From Sclerotinia nivalis (taxonomy: Eukaryota > Ascomycota > Leotiomycetes > Helotiales > Sclerotiniaceae): 64,000 nucleotides of DNA. A program made the position numbers and the translations under genes. Below the pieces are notes generated by a model. The model worked only from the letters and a program-made list of their open reading frames with translations. It was not told the origin of the DNA and did no database searches. Numbering within the stretch: position 1 is the first letter of the stretch; the number at the start of each line of letters is the position of its first letter. Location of the stretch: the NCBI GenBank assembly GCA_029531795.1, contig JAPEIS010000007.1, forward strand, positions 2,294,001 through 2,358,000, written 5' to 3'. Of this stretch, positions 35,292 to 48,249 are shown piece by piece.

Positions 35292-35942
35292 TTGTCTATC
35301 ATGAAAATTTGGCATTGCATGGAGTTAAATATGAAGGCAGTTCACATACGTGGGCGGAATATGGCGTTATGTTTGATACCACTTGCATCTATGGAAGAAC
35401 CTGCGCAAGAAATTCTATTTCTCAAGCCGTTCCACTTCCCCACCGTCGACTGTGTCAGTGATCGTACTGGGCTCTTTAAAAGCCTAGTAGTTAGTTCCAC
35501 AAATGGGATTGAAATCAATTTTGTTGTAATGTACCAAGCAATTCATTATGGTCTGATTCGAATAACGCTTCAAAGCTTGATGTCCTTTCTCTGTAGCTGT
35601 TCCCATATCTGAACTCCCTTTAACTCCTTAGCGCCCCGAAAATTATGCACCGTGTCGCAGACTCAAATCCCCGTCCCATGAAACATAGTAGTTGACCTAA
35701 TGGCAATTAGTAAAGTTCAGAATGACTACAGTTTTGAAATTGTTTGGTACATGGCGAGTTATAGGGACTTCTTTTCAGGGCAATGGTGTTAGTTGTCTCA
35801 TGGCTTGGTCTCCCAGGCTCTGAAGTAGCAAATACTTTATAAAATAAATTGCAAAACATCATGTAGACGTATCATCAACTCGCAGTACCAAGAACAGTAG
35901 AAGTATTCTTACCTTCACTTGCATGCCATCGCTCAAACCTCC
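35292..35942. other. Intergenic space between convergent KIN17 and SPT4
   Basis: 650 bp. A 106-codon frame at 35292-35612 begins immediately after the KIN17 stop and has no recognisable features; it is considered chance. Nothing else is seen. Confidence 0.45.
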
Positions 35943-36443
35943 TCAATCCGCTTCCGTAGCACTTCCATCTCTCCTAATCTCATATTAGCTTCATGTTTCG
36001 ACGCTCTTTCCCAGCGCAGAACCACTCACGGAATATATTTAACCCTCGCCTCCTCCTCCATCGTCGAAACGATCTCTTCCGGCAACTGTCCATTAACCTT
36101 CGTCGCGTACACACCTCTCACATAACCATCCAACCTCTGCCATTTCGCAACCCACGATTTAGATGGATCGGCCAGCGTAATGAGACCCTCGAATACTTGA
36201 GATGTGCAGTCGATAATCGCTTCCATGGATCCTTGCAAATGTAGAAAGTCTTCGCAGTTGGGACATCCCTCTCGCATAAAGCGCTGACGTTATGTATGTT
36301 AGTCTTTGGTTACTACGCGGATAGATGGCAGGGGAAAATAAAGAAAAGGTGCTGCTGCGTACGTTTTGGGTCATGACGATTGAGCAGACCATGCATGCGC
36401 GAAGGTTGCGCTGCTGGTTGGGAGGTACGTAATTTTCTGTCAT
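35943..36443 (-). CDS. SPT4: Transcription elongation factor Spt4
   Basis: Zinc-binding partner of Spt5 in the DSIF complex that keeps RNA polymerase II processive. Three exons: 36363-36443, 36030-36283 and 35943-35973 (121 residues, normal for the family). The zinc ligands are Cys17, Cys20, Cys34 and Cys37 (CX2C-X13-CX2C), spanning the first intron. Diagnostic blocks are [19 protein letters not shown], the SWVAKWQR motif and the GVYATKVNG strand that binds the Spt5 NGN domain. The last exon is only 31 nt and supplies the YIPRDGS end; without it the protein would stop early at an intron-encoded stop. It shares a short divergent promoter with the Pop8-like gene. Confidence 0.95.
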
Positions 36444-36708
36444 TGTGTCTGTTGTGTTCTTTTTTGACTGATGTTGGAGTTTTAATGAGAAGGCTTTCAA
36501 AACTGAGAGGGCTGGATTCAAATAGTTGAAAGAGTTGAGCAATGTCAAAGAAAGCTTGCACTATTCCTGCAAGGCTGAGAAAAAGCTTGGACCAAGAGTC
36601 TAAAAATGTCGACACGGCTGAACATTCTATTTTATCTCACCAGTGCTCTCCAGATGTCCGTGATAGAAAACTACAAATTGGGAATAACTATTTTCAAAGG
36701 ATTCAAAA
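36444..36708. promoter_or_regulatory. Divergent promoter between SPT4 and the Pop8-like gene
   Basis: 265 bp between opposing start codons; it must hold both promoters. No specific site is recognised. Confidence 0.45.
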
Positions 36709-37170
36709 ATGGTTGAGACTACAGAAGTCACCGTAGATACCCCAATGCAAGAAGCACCTCCAACATCTAAAACCTCAAAACGGAAACAAACCCATATTGG
36801 TCACGAGCACAAAGCTATCACCATCACCACACCACTTTTTTCCTACATCCATCTGGAGCTTCAAACCTCATCATTGAAAAAGCCACAGCTAGATGATATT
36901 ACAGCAAAATCATACATTACGTCAGCACTGACACAATTTCTGGGACTCCATGGCTCTGCTATCTCGATTGATATTTTGAAGACGGAGGGCAAGGATGTCT
37001 GGATTAGAGTTATGAGAGAGGATGCTAGTGCGGTGGTAGCGGCGCTGGGTGGATGGGTTAAGAGGTTGGGAAATGGGGATGAGCAGGTGGGGTGGAGGGT
37101 GAAGGGGAGGGCGAATTGGTTGGGGGGTTTGGTGGGGGAGGAGGACATCGAGCGGGTGTGGAATGATTGA
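36709..37170 (+). CDS. RNase P/MRP protein subunit, Pop8-like
   Basis: Single-exon protein of 153 residues resembling the Rpp14/Pop5 fold of Pop8, a subunit of RNase P and RNase MRP that mature tRNA and rRNA. An N-terminal Thr/Lys-rich leader (about 25 residues) precedes the beta strand FSYIHLELQ, the helix SYITSALTQFLGLHGSAI, then the strand-rich DILKTEGKDVWIRVMREDASAVVAAL and a Gly/Trp-rich end (WRVKGRANWLGGLVG). The family is fast-evolving, so the assignment rests on length, secondary-structure order and these motifs. Confidence is moderate to good. Confidence 0.75.
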   Translation: MVETTEVTVDTPMQEAPPTSKTSKRKQTHIGHEHKAITITTPLFSYIHLELQTSSLKKPQLDDITAKSYITSALTQFLGLHGSAISIDILKTEGKDVWIRVMREDASAVVAALGGWVKRLGNGDEQVGWRVKGRANWLGGLVGEEDIERVWND

Positions 37171-37912
37171 GGATTGAAGGGGTTGGGATAATTCCTTATT
37201 TTACGTCAGTAATGAATGCTCCTCTGGATCAGGGGCTCGATTTCTCAGGATAGGAGAACCATTAGATCTCGTGGGCATTGCGTCGCCAGAAAGAAACAGG
37301 ACAAGAAAGAATCGGAGACGGTGTATGACTTCGTCCTGGTTGCGAAAACGAGACAAGCTTCAATGAGTCGTGTACAGCCCGATGTGCGCCTATCCAGCTA
37401 GAAGTCTGCGTTCAGACTGCAGGCCTTGTTTCGACAAATTCTGAACAAAGACATGGTTTTAATCATCAGCAAAAACGACCTGACGTCAACCGATGAATTC
37501 GAGTCAATAATTTTTGGCTGAAGCTTAGCAGGTGACGTGGAAGAAGAATATGGTCATGACTGCTTGAGGCAGTCATGCCTCCATGAATTATTGAAAATGT
37601 GCTAGATACGCATTTCATATTAAAGTTTCGAATGGAATTGATTTAAGGGTCAAACATGCAACAAGATTCAAAGATAATACTCAATGTAAATGCCAAGCTA
37701 TCTTAATATGTGCTTGTAAACGACTATGGAAAATAAAATACTCCTTCTTTGCCCATGAAAGTTTGCGGACCGGACTCAAAGGCCACCCACAACATCATAA
37801 TTGCACCCATCCAGCCTTGTAAGAGAACGAAGAATAAAACAAAGCAGAAACTTTTATGGTATTTCCCAATCATTTCCGTCATTCAATACAGCCCAACGCC
37901 TCGCAGTTCATA
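37171..37912. other. Intergenic space between convergent genes
   Basis: 740 bp, mixed composition. No gene is supported. A GACTGCTTGAGGCAGTC inverted repeat lies at about 37558-37574 and could form a stem of 7 bp with a 3-nt loop. Confidence 0.4.
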
Positions 37913-40900
37913 TTATGCCCATCGTGAGAAGTCTAAACGGTCAACCATGAGCTCGTCTCCATTTGTGTCCTTCTCTGGCTCCACTGTAGACATCGCCGAT
38001 GATCTTTGAGAACTAGAGTCAATCGAACTAGAGAGAAAGCTGAAGTTGGCAACAGATGCTCGACGAATACTAGTCATATTCTCACGGTTCTTAGCATCAG
38101 AACCTGCACCGTTCGATGTGCCCGGTGGGGAGATATGGATAGAGTTAGACCGCTTCGGGGGTATATGCTTCACCCTAAGCCGATTGATTTCACGTAGGCG
38201 ATTGCGCCATGGGGAAACATGTTCTCCACCCTCGCGATTTGCCCAGACCGAGGAGAACACTGAAGCATTCATTGCCAGCAAGCGGATGAACTCCGGCAGC
38301 TTCCTCAGACTGACGATCTTCATTTCAGCAGCAGGGGAAATCTCCGGGAAACCGGGCTTACTCATGACCTGAACTTTGTAGTATGGATCTTTTCGCAATC
38401 GTCCTTCCCGTGGATCTCTGGTAGCAGTAAAGGATAGACGAGATTCCGGAGCAATGACAATGTTAACGTAGTTGAAGTCAGACGGAAAGGTGTCGTACTT
38501 GAATGGTAAGCCGGAGTTGTTGAAGATAATATTCACATAATCGTTGCCAATATGCTTCTTTTTGTGAGAGCATTGTGGATCGTGCTCGAGATTTGTCGGC
38601 ATCTGTGTTGTAACGTGAAAAACTATTTCAGAAACGCGGTCTCTCCAACAAAATGCAGTCTCTCCATCCATACCATATTCTCTGTCAAGACCTTGAGTGT
38701 TGAATTTAGCCCCTTTCAATTCGGTGAGTGTCGCAAGTCCTGCAAGAAATGTGTAGTACTCTTCACTACCTGTGATATTAGAGAGTATCTCAACTTCTTG
38801 TGTCTGGTTGTCGCCGATATAAATAACTCCAACTTTGTGGCCATCCACAGTAGGATTACGATCAAGAGCCCACACAGCACGTCTAGTCATGTCGTCATCA
38901 GGAAGAGCAATTGGACGCGTGAACTCAATGCCTTGCGGGATTGAAGCAGTTAATTGTAAGAGGAGGTGGCTAGGGAGAACAACGTTGGCATTGGAGTGCT
39001 TTGCATCCCGTAAAGCATCGGTGGTGAGAGAGATTTGATGTGGAGGCGGCGGGCTGAATTTTTCGCGAACCATATAACAAGAAGTACCTGAAGGATGGCG
39101 CTTGGTAATTTGGGCCCAACCTTTGTGAGTCGCTTGTTCAATGGTGACAACGCTGTGGCCAATGATCCAGCGCTTTTTCAGAATTTCACCATATAATTCC
39201 GGGGTGAAGTCTGGATCAGCTGAAGATTCGTCCACATCGGCATAGGCAACCCTTTGCATAAAATCCAGAGTTACTTGTGCCTGCTCATCAATCTTCTCCT
39301 TACCATTCGCGTCAGTCGAGACAAGGTTTTTGGCGATCCAGCCAACTTGGCCAGCGCGATCAGTGAGTTTCAAAGACAAGAACCAAAAAACGATGACATG
39401 GTATGCAAGAGCATACACATACTGTGGCAAATCATCCGAGCTGCTAGTTTGGGCGCTTGGATCCGCTAAATTGTGTTCTGCGGAAAACGGTGCTGAGGAA
39501 ACTCGAGCTCGAGCAAAGTTGTTTCTTGCATTGGTGTCCTTGCTTGGCTGATCCCGTACATTTTGGAGATATCGGAAACATACAGCAAAAACAGTTCGGT
39601 ATTCTTCTTCCCGAAAATTGGCATATAGCTCTGGAAGTCTTGAGAGGCAAGCCAAGAATTCCAGAATGTGAATTGCGACATGCTGTTGAGTAATAATCTG
39701 CGACATCTTTTGAAGAATGGTTACCAGTGCTTTTCTAGTCGAACCAGGCAGCTCATGGCAACAAATTGAAAGGGCGTGAATACAGCATTTGGCGGCCCGC
39801 TCCCACGCGCCCACACCTTGTAAGAAGGTTCTTACAATTTCGTCTTCCTCGGCCTTGGAAAACTCTCGGTTATAACTTGTGACCATTGTTAAGACATGAA
39901 AGAGACAAATGGCAACATCAGCTTTGCGCAACCCAGATGACACTGGGGGTTCCTGAAAGCTACTATCTCTAATTAAATCACACAACAAAGATCTGAGCTT
40001 CTTTATCTGGGGAATTGATGACTTGAAAAGCGCTTGGTTTGTCAATTGAGATGGTAGGTGAACAAGTATGTAGCTGTAAACTTCCCAGTCACATCCGCCA
40101 TCGAGGAGTTGGCAAAGAACATCGAGATAAGAGTCAATGTTCAGGACAGTCTGAACAACTGGCTGACAGGGTTTGAATTCATCATTGTGGTCAGATCCTT
40201 TCTCTTGGGCTCCACTTGTATCTGGACGGACGGACTCGATTGAGGTATGTGAGACATTATCGGAAGGATCTATCGCGGAGTCGTGTTTATGCTCCTCTCC
40301 TGCGTTTGATTCGGTGATGATACTTTGAACAGCGGACTGTTGCAAACCTTTTTGATCAGAAGCTGCGCCTGTGGCATCCGAATCTTGCGCAATAAACTCT
40401 TGATCCGCATCTTCGATAACTGAAACTAAACGTAGAGTAGCATTGCCAGTTGTGGTGTCCGGCAAGGCGTCTGCATCTGGAGACATCCACATCTGATGGT
40501 TACGCTGTAAAGTTCGATTCATGCCACTACCTAGCCTGAAAGTCTGCTTAGGGAGAGACTGTGCTTGGCCACCCGAGGTAGTCCGGGAAAGACGAGAGTT
40601 AGAATCATCTACTCGAGCTAGACGTGTCTGCTGCGCAGCTTCATCTGCGGCGTGCTTCCTAGCTAGAGATTCTGCCGTCCGATATAGCGAAGCCGCTAAA
40701 GTATCTGATTCGGTGAAGGGGGTAAGGAAAATTCTATTCATCACGTCTGCTCGAAGTCGAAAGAACATTTTTAGAGCAGATATACGGGAGTCAGTAGGGC
40801 AGTCGGAAGCCTGCACAATGGCAAGTAATTCTTCGAACACCCGTAATGACTTGGAGACATCCGTAAACATGGTTCGCATAAATATTTGAATAAAACCCTT

Positions 40901-43071
40901 CACAACGACATTGGAAGGGCTGTGCACAATAGGAGGCGTGGCGTCAGAAGTTGCAGACTTGCTCGACAATATGCCATGACGAGACCCAGGAGGTGAGCCA
41001 AGCGGTGATTGCATTCGGTCACTGGTGACAACACTTCTCATAATGCCTATAGCATGCTGAAACAATCTGTCATCCAGAGTTTGCTCAGCCATGACAACAG
41101 CGAAATCGATAAATTCCTGCAATATTGCAATATCCTTCTCATCTCGGACATATGCCAAGACTGTCACCGCAAAAGCCTCAAAAATCTCAGGCTGATTAGT
41201 AACGCTGACGATAACGTATACATCTGTGACAGCTTTCAGAGCGTGTAGTCGAATGTCGGACGGACGGGACCGATCGGCAAGAAACCCGCCAAGGATCAGG
41301 TTAATGTTATCCTTCCATCGTAGATCTGATGGCGAACAACATTTATAGTCGATGAAATGATCAATGACCAATCTTGCGCAAGTGTCTGGAAGATAGGCAT
41401 GAGATCTGATAAAGAATTTAAAGCAGTCATCTTTTTGAACGAAGTTGAGTGGAGGTGAATTCAACAATTGCTCCACACGCAGAATCAAATCACGAATTAA
41501 TTCCTCCATTTTTGTTACGAACTTCTGCTGCGGAGTTTCATCCTTTAAGGGCGGACTTCCGTTGATAGTATTGTATATCTGAGATCGATTCGTTACTGGG
41601 TCTGGAATACGTCTAGAGCATATAGACACAATCTCAAACATTGGTGACCAGTCTTCGTCCAGCACATTCTGCATGATTCCACCTTCGTGAGTAAAAAGTG
41701 AATGAATCAACTGCAATGTATCGCAGTCGACTGCAGTACGATCAAGCTCAAGGACCTTTCTTAAAGAAGTCATGAGAAGTGTGAATGGGACCAAGGGATA
41801 GCCATTCTTTGCGTCCTTGGCAAATAACTTCTCTAATGCTGAGATAGCACCTCTGACCTCTTTGATATTTTGGCTGTATTGCTTATCGTCGGACTTGCCT
41901 AATAGAGGCTTTCCAAGTACCTCTATTAGTATTCTGACCATCGTGAGCCCGTGATGGGATCTGCACAAGTTGCTAATGCATCTCCATGCGTCTTGGTGTA
42001 CATTCCAGAGAGAACTGTGTATAGAGCACAGCACCTTCACAATCGGCTGAAGCTCGCTATCTGGAATATCTCCGTATGTTATAACGGCATCGAATACTTG
42101 ATTGCAAGCTTTGAGATCCGCCTCCGTAGCAGAGGAAGTGCAAATCTCAAGAATCTGAGAAAGAAGTTGGGATGATGCTGAATCCGTGACAATATTGGAA
42201 CTGAACTTGATAACATCCGCAATAAAAACAAACAGCAGAGATAGGTTAGACTCTTCCTCTGAAGGTGTCTGTTCCTTTGGCAAGGGGCTCTGACGGGTGG
42301 CCTTCTTAAGTGCATTTCGTTCTGCTGTGGCTGCTGACCAAGTATCCTTCAGCCATGTAGTCAACAAAGGGAGCAGTTCATAATGGAAACCGGAGAGATC
42401 TTTGCCGTGTCGTGATAGTTCGATCAATGAGACAAGTTGCAGGTGAAAATCTTCCCGGTTCGAGGGACGACTCAATACTTGGAAAAAGCTTGCTCTTTCG
42501 GGATCGTTTGAGGATGTACATTGAACACAGGCGGTCAACAATTCGAAACCCGCAATTCGCGCCTGCTGTGTCTGACTCGGTTCAATCAAATCTTTGCCTG
42601 CATTGAATATCATGGAGATCTATGTCACAATTTTAGTAAGCCAGCAGGTAGATCTCGATCTAGATTACCTACATTTTCCATGGGGTAGTCAATCACGGCA
42701 CGACGTAAATGTTCCGCTGCACGAATGCGATCTGCGAGGCTGTGGCCTGCCTGCAGCTGTTCAATCGTTGGCTCGTGGTTGAGTGTACTACCATGGCTAA
42801 GCTTTTGCGGAATGCTTCCATTGTCGAGCTGTAAGGGACCTGTTGCTGGAGATTGCGTACTTGGACTTTTGGTGATTTTGCCGCCAGTCAAGCTTTTGAA
42901 TACACTCGCAATTCCGCTAGAGCTCCTTGGTTCCGGCGTCTGAGCTGCGTCTCCGACAGGTGGAGGCATAGAAGCTCGAGGGTTCGAAGCGCGAGGGGTC
43001 GAAGCTCGAGGATTTCGTTGAACTCGAGAGTCTGTTTCGAGATTCCATCTGTTAGTAAATGCAGGATACAT
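37913..43071 (-). CDS. Tuberin (TSC2) homologue, Rap-GAP-domain protein
   Basis: GTPase-activating protein for Rheb-type GTPases upstream of TORC1. Two exons, 42673-43071 and 37913-42619, give 1701 residues, close to human tuberin. The first exon encodes a Ser/Pro/Arg-rich leader with a triple PRAS repeat, then a helix. Most of the second exon is alpha-helical repeat matching the tuberin N-terminal and central domains, with Ser-rich linkers around residues 680-880. The Rap-GAP domain is near the C-terminus (about 1410-1600), with the conserved HIGNDYVNIIFNNSG segment; the catalytic Asn-thumb is about Asn1492. The tail is Ser-rich. The start at 43071 (MYPAFTNRW) is preferred over 43185, whose extension looks like untranslated leader. 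The donor choice AAT|GTAGGT keeps frame. Confidence 0.92.
42971..43015 (-). repeat. Three-copy 15-bp tandem repeat in the tuberin N-terminus
   Basis: Units start at 42971, 42986 and 43001 and differ at a few positions. On the coding strand they give the near-identical PRAST, PRASN and PRASM pentapeptides. Being a multiple of three, copy-number change would keep the reading frame. Confidence 0.85.
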
Positions 43072-44259
43072 ATTGGAAGCTTTTCTTGTAGAGATTTGTA
43101 TTGCAGTGTTGTGTGCAAGTAAAGCAATCGAAGTTGACAAGAGGAAAAGAACAAGGCAACAGGTGTTTGTGAAGCGCCGAGACAATTATGTTCCCAGATT
43201 TCTAAGGCAACCGACACCTTGCTCTATTTTACATGCTCTCTAACATTGTATGTGGAATTCACATTTGAGTCACATGAACAAGAATACATCAGCAGAAAAA
43301 CTTGACTGTAGGCCATTCTAGGTCTAGCTCCACCAAATAGGATGAAATGGATATTGATAATCAGCTAATGAGGATATCCCAAGCCCATACTTCTATATCC
43401 GGGTTCACTGAGCTTGACCTTGATGGAAATCAATGTAGTAAAGATCAACAAGGACATCTAACAAGCACTGCATGAATGTGAAAATGTGAAGTCTAACCAT
43501 TAATTGTGTTCTTCAAATCATAGAGAGTAGATGTCTTGCTTGTAGAGGTGTGAGGAGTGAATGAACTGAAGCAGTTACAGAAAACCAAACTTTCCGAAAC
43601 TGTATAAAGAAAGTTGGATTGTGCAATATGAAGGCTGAAGGGTAAATGGAGTGAAGCAGGCTATGTACAAAAAATTAAACTTTCAAAAACTTTTATAAAG
43701 ATGAATAAATATCTAAAAATCAAGCTGATATGGGATACAGGATATGCCTAAGTGTATAAGAGAGGTATGGCATGTACTTCAACAATATCCTCTATAAAAT
43801 TTTGACATCACTTCCGAGGCTACCAAACTATTGTCAAGCCTGTAAGGCTATAAGGCTGCCAACTTGACTGATGATGACACTAGTCTTCAATGAGAGACTC
43901 CTGATAGGTTTCTTCAACAACCGGATCAGAGAAGAGTACAAAAAAGTTTCAAAATAAAGATATCTAAGTGTGATAGCATGTTTGATGAAATTTCTTGGAG
44001 ATAACAAAAACTTAACGTACATCTTTCGTTTTGCTTTCAAATAGCTCATAAATTGTTTGTTGCTTTAGTTGGAATCAAGGAATCATTCTTGAAAGACTTT
44101 CTTGGCCTGATCCATTGTATGTTTCTATGAAGTCGGATTCCGGATTATCTCTGCCTCCGAGCTCCATCCTTTTTAGATTCTAGAAAGTTTACAAACAAAC
44201 ATTCTGTATCAATCACAGCTCTTGATTTCTATTTAGATCTTCACACGGTCTCTTTAGAT
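43072..44259. other. Divergent intergenic region between tuberin and CSE1
   Basis: 1.2 kb, AT-rich. It includes an imperfect direct duplication (43556-43704) and several short inverted words. An open frame ending at 43834 is not gene-like. No gene is supported. Confidence 0.45.
43556..43704. repeat. Imperfect direct repeat of about 60 bp
   Basis: 43556-43613 and 43641-43704 share the order (A/G)TGAAGCAG ... CAAAAA/AAAACC ... AAACTTTC(C/A)(G/A)AAACT ... TATAAAGA, roughly 70 percent by eye. It looks like an old tandem duplication in the divergent promoter region. Confidence 0.55.
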
Positions 44260-47200
44260 ATGTCTTCAGATATTCAGACAGTTGCAGCTCTACTCCAAGC
44301 TACTTTGGACCCTAGGCAGCATAAACAAGGTTTGTAAACTACTTTTGCTCATGTTTGTAAAGTAATTATTGACTGTTTTGTGTAGCTGAGGCAGCTTTGA
44401 AAGTCGAGCAGGGCAAACCTGGATTTTCTCTCCTCCTACTCAACATCGTTGCGGCAGATAATCTTCCAGTTAATACCAGACTTTCGGGAGCTTTATGCTT
44501 TAAGAACTTCATCAAGTACAACTATGTGGTAAGTATCTCGTCCTGTTTCCACTTCTCTGCTAACAAATCTCTAGGACGAAGAGAGAAACTACAAGCTTCC
44601 ACAAAATGAAGTTTTTACGATAAAGACTGAGTTAATTGGGCTCATGGTCTCGGTTCCAAACAGTATACAAGCCCAGCTTGGAGAAGCTATTAGTATAATC
44701 GCAGAGTCGGACTTCTGGGATAGATGGGATACATTGGTGGATGTTAGTTACTTTTATAGCGGATCTATGTTCGTACTGGAAAATTACTGACAATATGTAG
44801 GATTTGGTCTCGCGCCTCACTCGCGATAATGCTAAAATCAATAATGGTGTACTGGAAGTCGCGCATTCGATATTCAAGCGATGGAGACCACTGTTTGCTT
44901 CGGATGCTCTATACACAGAAGTCAACCACGTACTATCAAAATTTGGACAACCTTTTGTACAGCTTCTAGCGGTATGGTTTAACTCGCCCAATGCTATTAT
45001 AAGCATCAGCTAACTCGTTTTCTACAGAGCACCGACCAGCAGATACAAGCTAATAAGGATAATAAGGAGGTTTTGAAGCAACATTTCGAAACGATGAATC
45101 TTTTGATGAAGGTTTTCTTTGATCTTTCGTGCCAAGATCTCCCTCCTATCTTCGAGGACAATATTGGGGACTTATCTAAACTTCTGCACAAGTACCTGAC
45201 GTATGAGAACCCTCTCTTAGCGACAGACGATGATTCGGAATCAGGACCTCTCGAATTTGTGAAAGCCGGAATATGTGAGGTTTCAACACTTTACATGCAG
45301 AAATACGAAGACGCATTTGGAAGTCTTTGTGAGCCCTTCATTACAAGCGCTTGGAGTCTATTGACAACTATTGGCCCCGAAACGAAATTCGACATACTTG
45401 TTAGCAAGGCATTGCATTTCCTGACTGCTGTTGCAAGTCTCGACAAGCATGCTCAAAATTTCAACAACGGTGATATCTTGAGCCAGGTGGTCGAAAAGGT
45501 CATCTTGCCCAATGTTAGCTTGAGGGAAACCGATATCGAACAATTCGAGGATGAGCCTATCGAGTACATCCGAAGAGATCTGGAAGGCTCAGACGCTGAC
45601 ACCAGACGACGAGCAGCAACAGACTTTTTGCGCAAGCTTTTGGAGAAGTTTGAGCCACTTGTGACGGATGTTGTTGGGCGATACATTAAACACTACCTCG
45701 ACCAATTCTCGCAAAACGGTAGCGATCATTGGAAATCTAAAGATACTGCTGTATACTTGTTTTCTGCTATCGCAGCAAAAGGTGTCATCACAACTGGACA
45801 AGGAGTTAAAACTACTAACCCCTTGGTGGATGTTGTCGACTTTTTCCAGCAAAACATTGCAAATGATCTTCTGGCGGAAACGAATGTGGAGCCAATCTTG
45901 AAAGTAGATGCTATCAAGTTCCTTTACACGTTTCGTAGTCAACTGACGAAAGATCAATGGAAAGCGGCATTCGAACCTTTGGTTAAGAATTTGGGATCCT
46001 CAAATTATGTGGTATACACTTATGCCGCAATCACCGTGGAAAGAGTTTTGTTTCTCACAAACGATGCAAACCAGCATATCTTTGGGAAGGAAGATGTATT
46101 GCCGCTTGCTGAAAGTTTGTTAGATCATTTGTTCCATTTAATCGAAAAGGATGCTGCACCAGAAAAAATCCAAGAGAACGAGTTCCTTATGCGCTGTGTT
46201 ATGAGGGTGCTCATTGTCATCAAGGACGGCGTTATTCCAATAGCAGATAATGTTTTGCAACACTTGATCAAGATCACTCAAGTTATTGGCCAAAATCCCA
46301 GTAACCCCCGCTTCTACTACTATCACTTTGAGGCCTTTGGTGCTTTGATTAGGTATGTACAAATCTTTTATGCATAGCTCATATCTAACGTACATAGATG
46401 GTCGGCACCTTTACAACCCGATAAGCTTGAGAATGACCTGTATCCAACATTTGCTGGTATTCTCTCCAGTGATGTTCAAGGTATGCTCAATATCCGCTCG
46501 AAATATGGACCCCTGCACTAACAAAACCAAGAATTCATGCCTTACGTCTTCCAGTTATTCGCCGCTCTTCTGGAAGCTAACCCATCCACAACACTTTCTG
46601 ACTACTACAGAAATTTGATCACCCCTATTCTAAGCCCTAATCTTTGGGAATCCCGTGGAAATGTGCCAGCACTCACCAGATTGCTTTCCGCAATGATCCC
46701 TAAATGCGCTGCTGAACTTGTAGCGAACAATCAACTCGAGCCAATTCTTGGTATTTTTCAGAAACTAATGGCCGGGAAATCAAGGACCGAACTACAAAGT
46801 TTCGATGTCTTGGAAGCTTTGATTATATCATGCAACGTGTAAGTAATCCCCGTATCTACACCATTTGTATGCTAACAAGTAATAGCACTGCCATCGAACA
46901 ATACTTCCCCACGATCTTGAACATCATGTTCACGCGTCTTAACAGCAACCCTCCGGAAGCCTTCAAGCGTCGCTTCGTCCGCTTCTACCACCTTATCTCA
47001 TCTAAAGATCAGCAAGGCCTTGGAGCAGATTTCTTCATAAAGCAATCAGATGCTGTGCAAGACACCGTATTTGTGCCTCTTTACTTGACCATCATTCTAC
47101 CAATTACCCAGCAATTCCCTCGACCACTAGACCGCAAGATAGCCGTCATTTCTTTGACAAAGACCCTGACCGATTCACAAGCATTTGCTGTCAAATATAA

Positions 47201-47507
47201 GAAGGGTTGGTCTAAAACTTGTGAGGCTCTACTCAAGTTGTTGGAAAATCCACCACTACCCGTCACAACGGATGATGTAGTTGCTGAAGCAGACGTTGAT
47301 GATCTTAGCTTTGGAGTTGGCTTTACACAACTTAACACTTGCAAGAAGGTGGCGGATGACGAATGGCCAGAGATCACGGATGTAAAGCTTTGGGTGGGGT
47401 CATATCTGAGAGATGCAAATGCACGACACGACAGAGCAATTTCGGGTTTCGTCAACGAAAGATTAAATTCCGAGGCCAGAAGTCTTCTGGTTGAATATAT
47501 GCAGTAG
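44260..47507 (+). CDS. CSE1: Importin-alpha re-exporter Cse1 (CAS/exportin-2)
   Basis: Karyopherin that returns importin alpha to the cytoplasm with Ran-GTP. Eight exons, 44260-44329, 44386-44528, 44575-44742, 44801-44971, 45028-46352, 46398-46480, 46532-46838 and 46886-47507, give 962 residues, essentially identical to yeast Cse1 length. The N-terminal importin-beta domain includes RQHKQAEAALKVEQGKPGF and the FKNFIKYNYV helix. The central CSE1 domain includes YENPLL, DIEQFEDEPIEYIRRDLEGSD and RRAATDFLRKLLEKFE, the last two highly conserved. The C-terminal HEAT repeats run to the acidic EADVDDLSFGVGFTQL region. All junction phases close. Confidence 0.97.
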
Positions 47508-48249
47508 GATGGAAGATTATTACGCATGACACGAAGGTGACGAAATAATTTGGTGTTATGTACTGACACAGGAGCATTTCAGCGAGGTAGCGAAAAGTAG
47601 GTAGACTGGTTTCCACGATTCCCATAGTGAGTAGTATTGAGGAACGAGATGCATTCATGATACAATCCGTCCAATGCATAAGTTATTGCCTGAAATCTGG
47701 AATTGCTTGCTATGGCCCGCGATATGGAGTAATCATTAGATAGAGGTGCTTTGGATCTTGAGATACTGGAAGCAAATGTTTTTTGTCTTCCTATCCCATC
47801 TATCTCGTGTTGAACCATAACCATATACACAACAAATACTATTTTAAAGATTATTTTGTTCTAGTGTCTTTTTGAGCAAGCCTTATCCTCGGGCAGCAAA
47901 AAGATAAACCATTTCATTGTGTTCCCACGTGACCGTGAAATTAAAATTCATCCATCAATTCACCAAATTCACTTTCAGTTACAACAACAGATTCCCAAAT
48001 ATTTTCGTAGAAGATTTTCCAACTGGCAATAAATAAACAAGTGCATCGTTTTCGAATATCTATACCGAAATTGAATTAATACAAGCCAGGGGCTTGCAAA
48101 ATAAGTGCTGAATATTTAGGGAAGTGAAATTGCAATTGTTACTAGCCCTATAATAGATAACCGAACCCGCGATTTTTGATTTTGAATCTATTGGTGGGGT
48201 TGAACTATATTTTTTTCGACGGACGACGACCCAGCAAAATTACAGCATC
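47508..48249. other. Intergenic: CSE1 3' end and eIF3l promoter
   Basis: 740 bp, AT-rich. A CCACGTGACCGTG patch at about 47926-47938 contains a CACGTG E-box-like core some 310 bp before the next start. No gene is seen. Confidence 0.4.

Noticed and set aside
35292..35612. 106-codon frame directly after KIN17
   Set aside because: Begins at the KIN17 stop, in its 3' UTR, with no conserved features.
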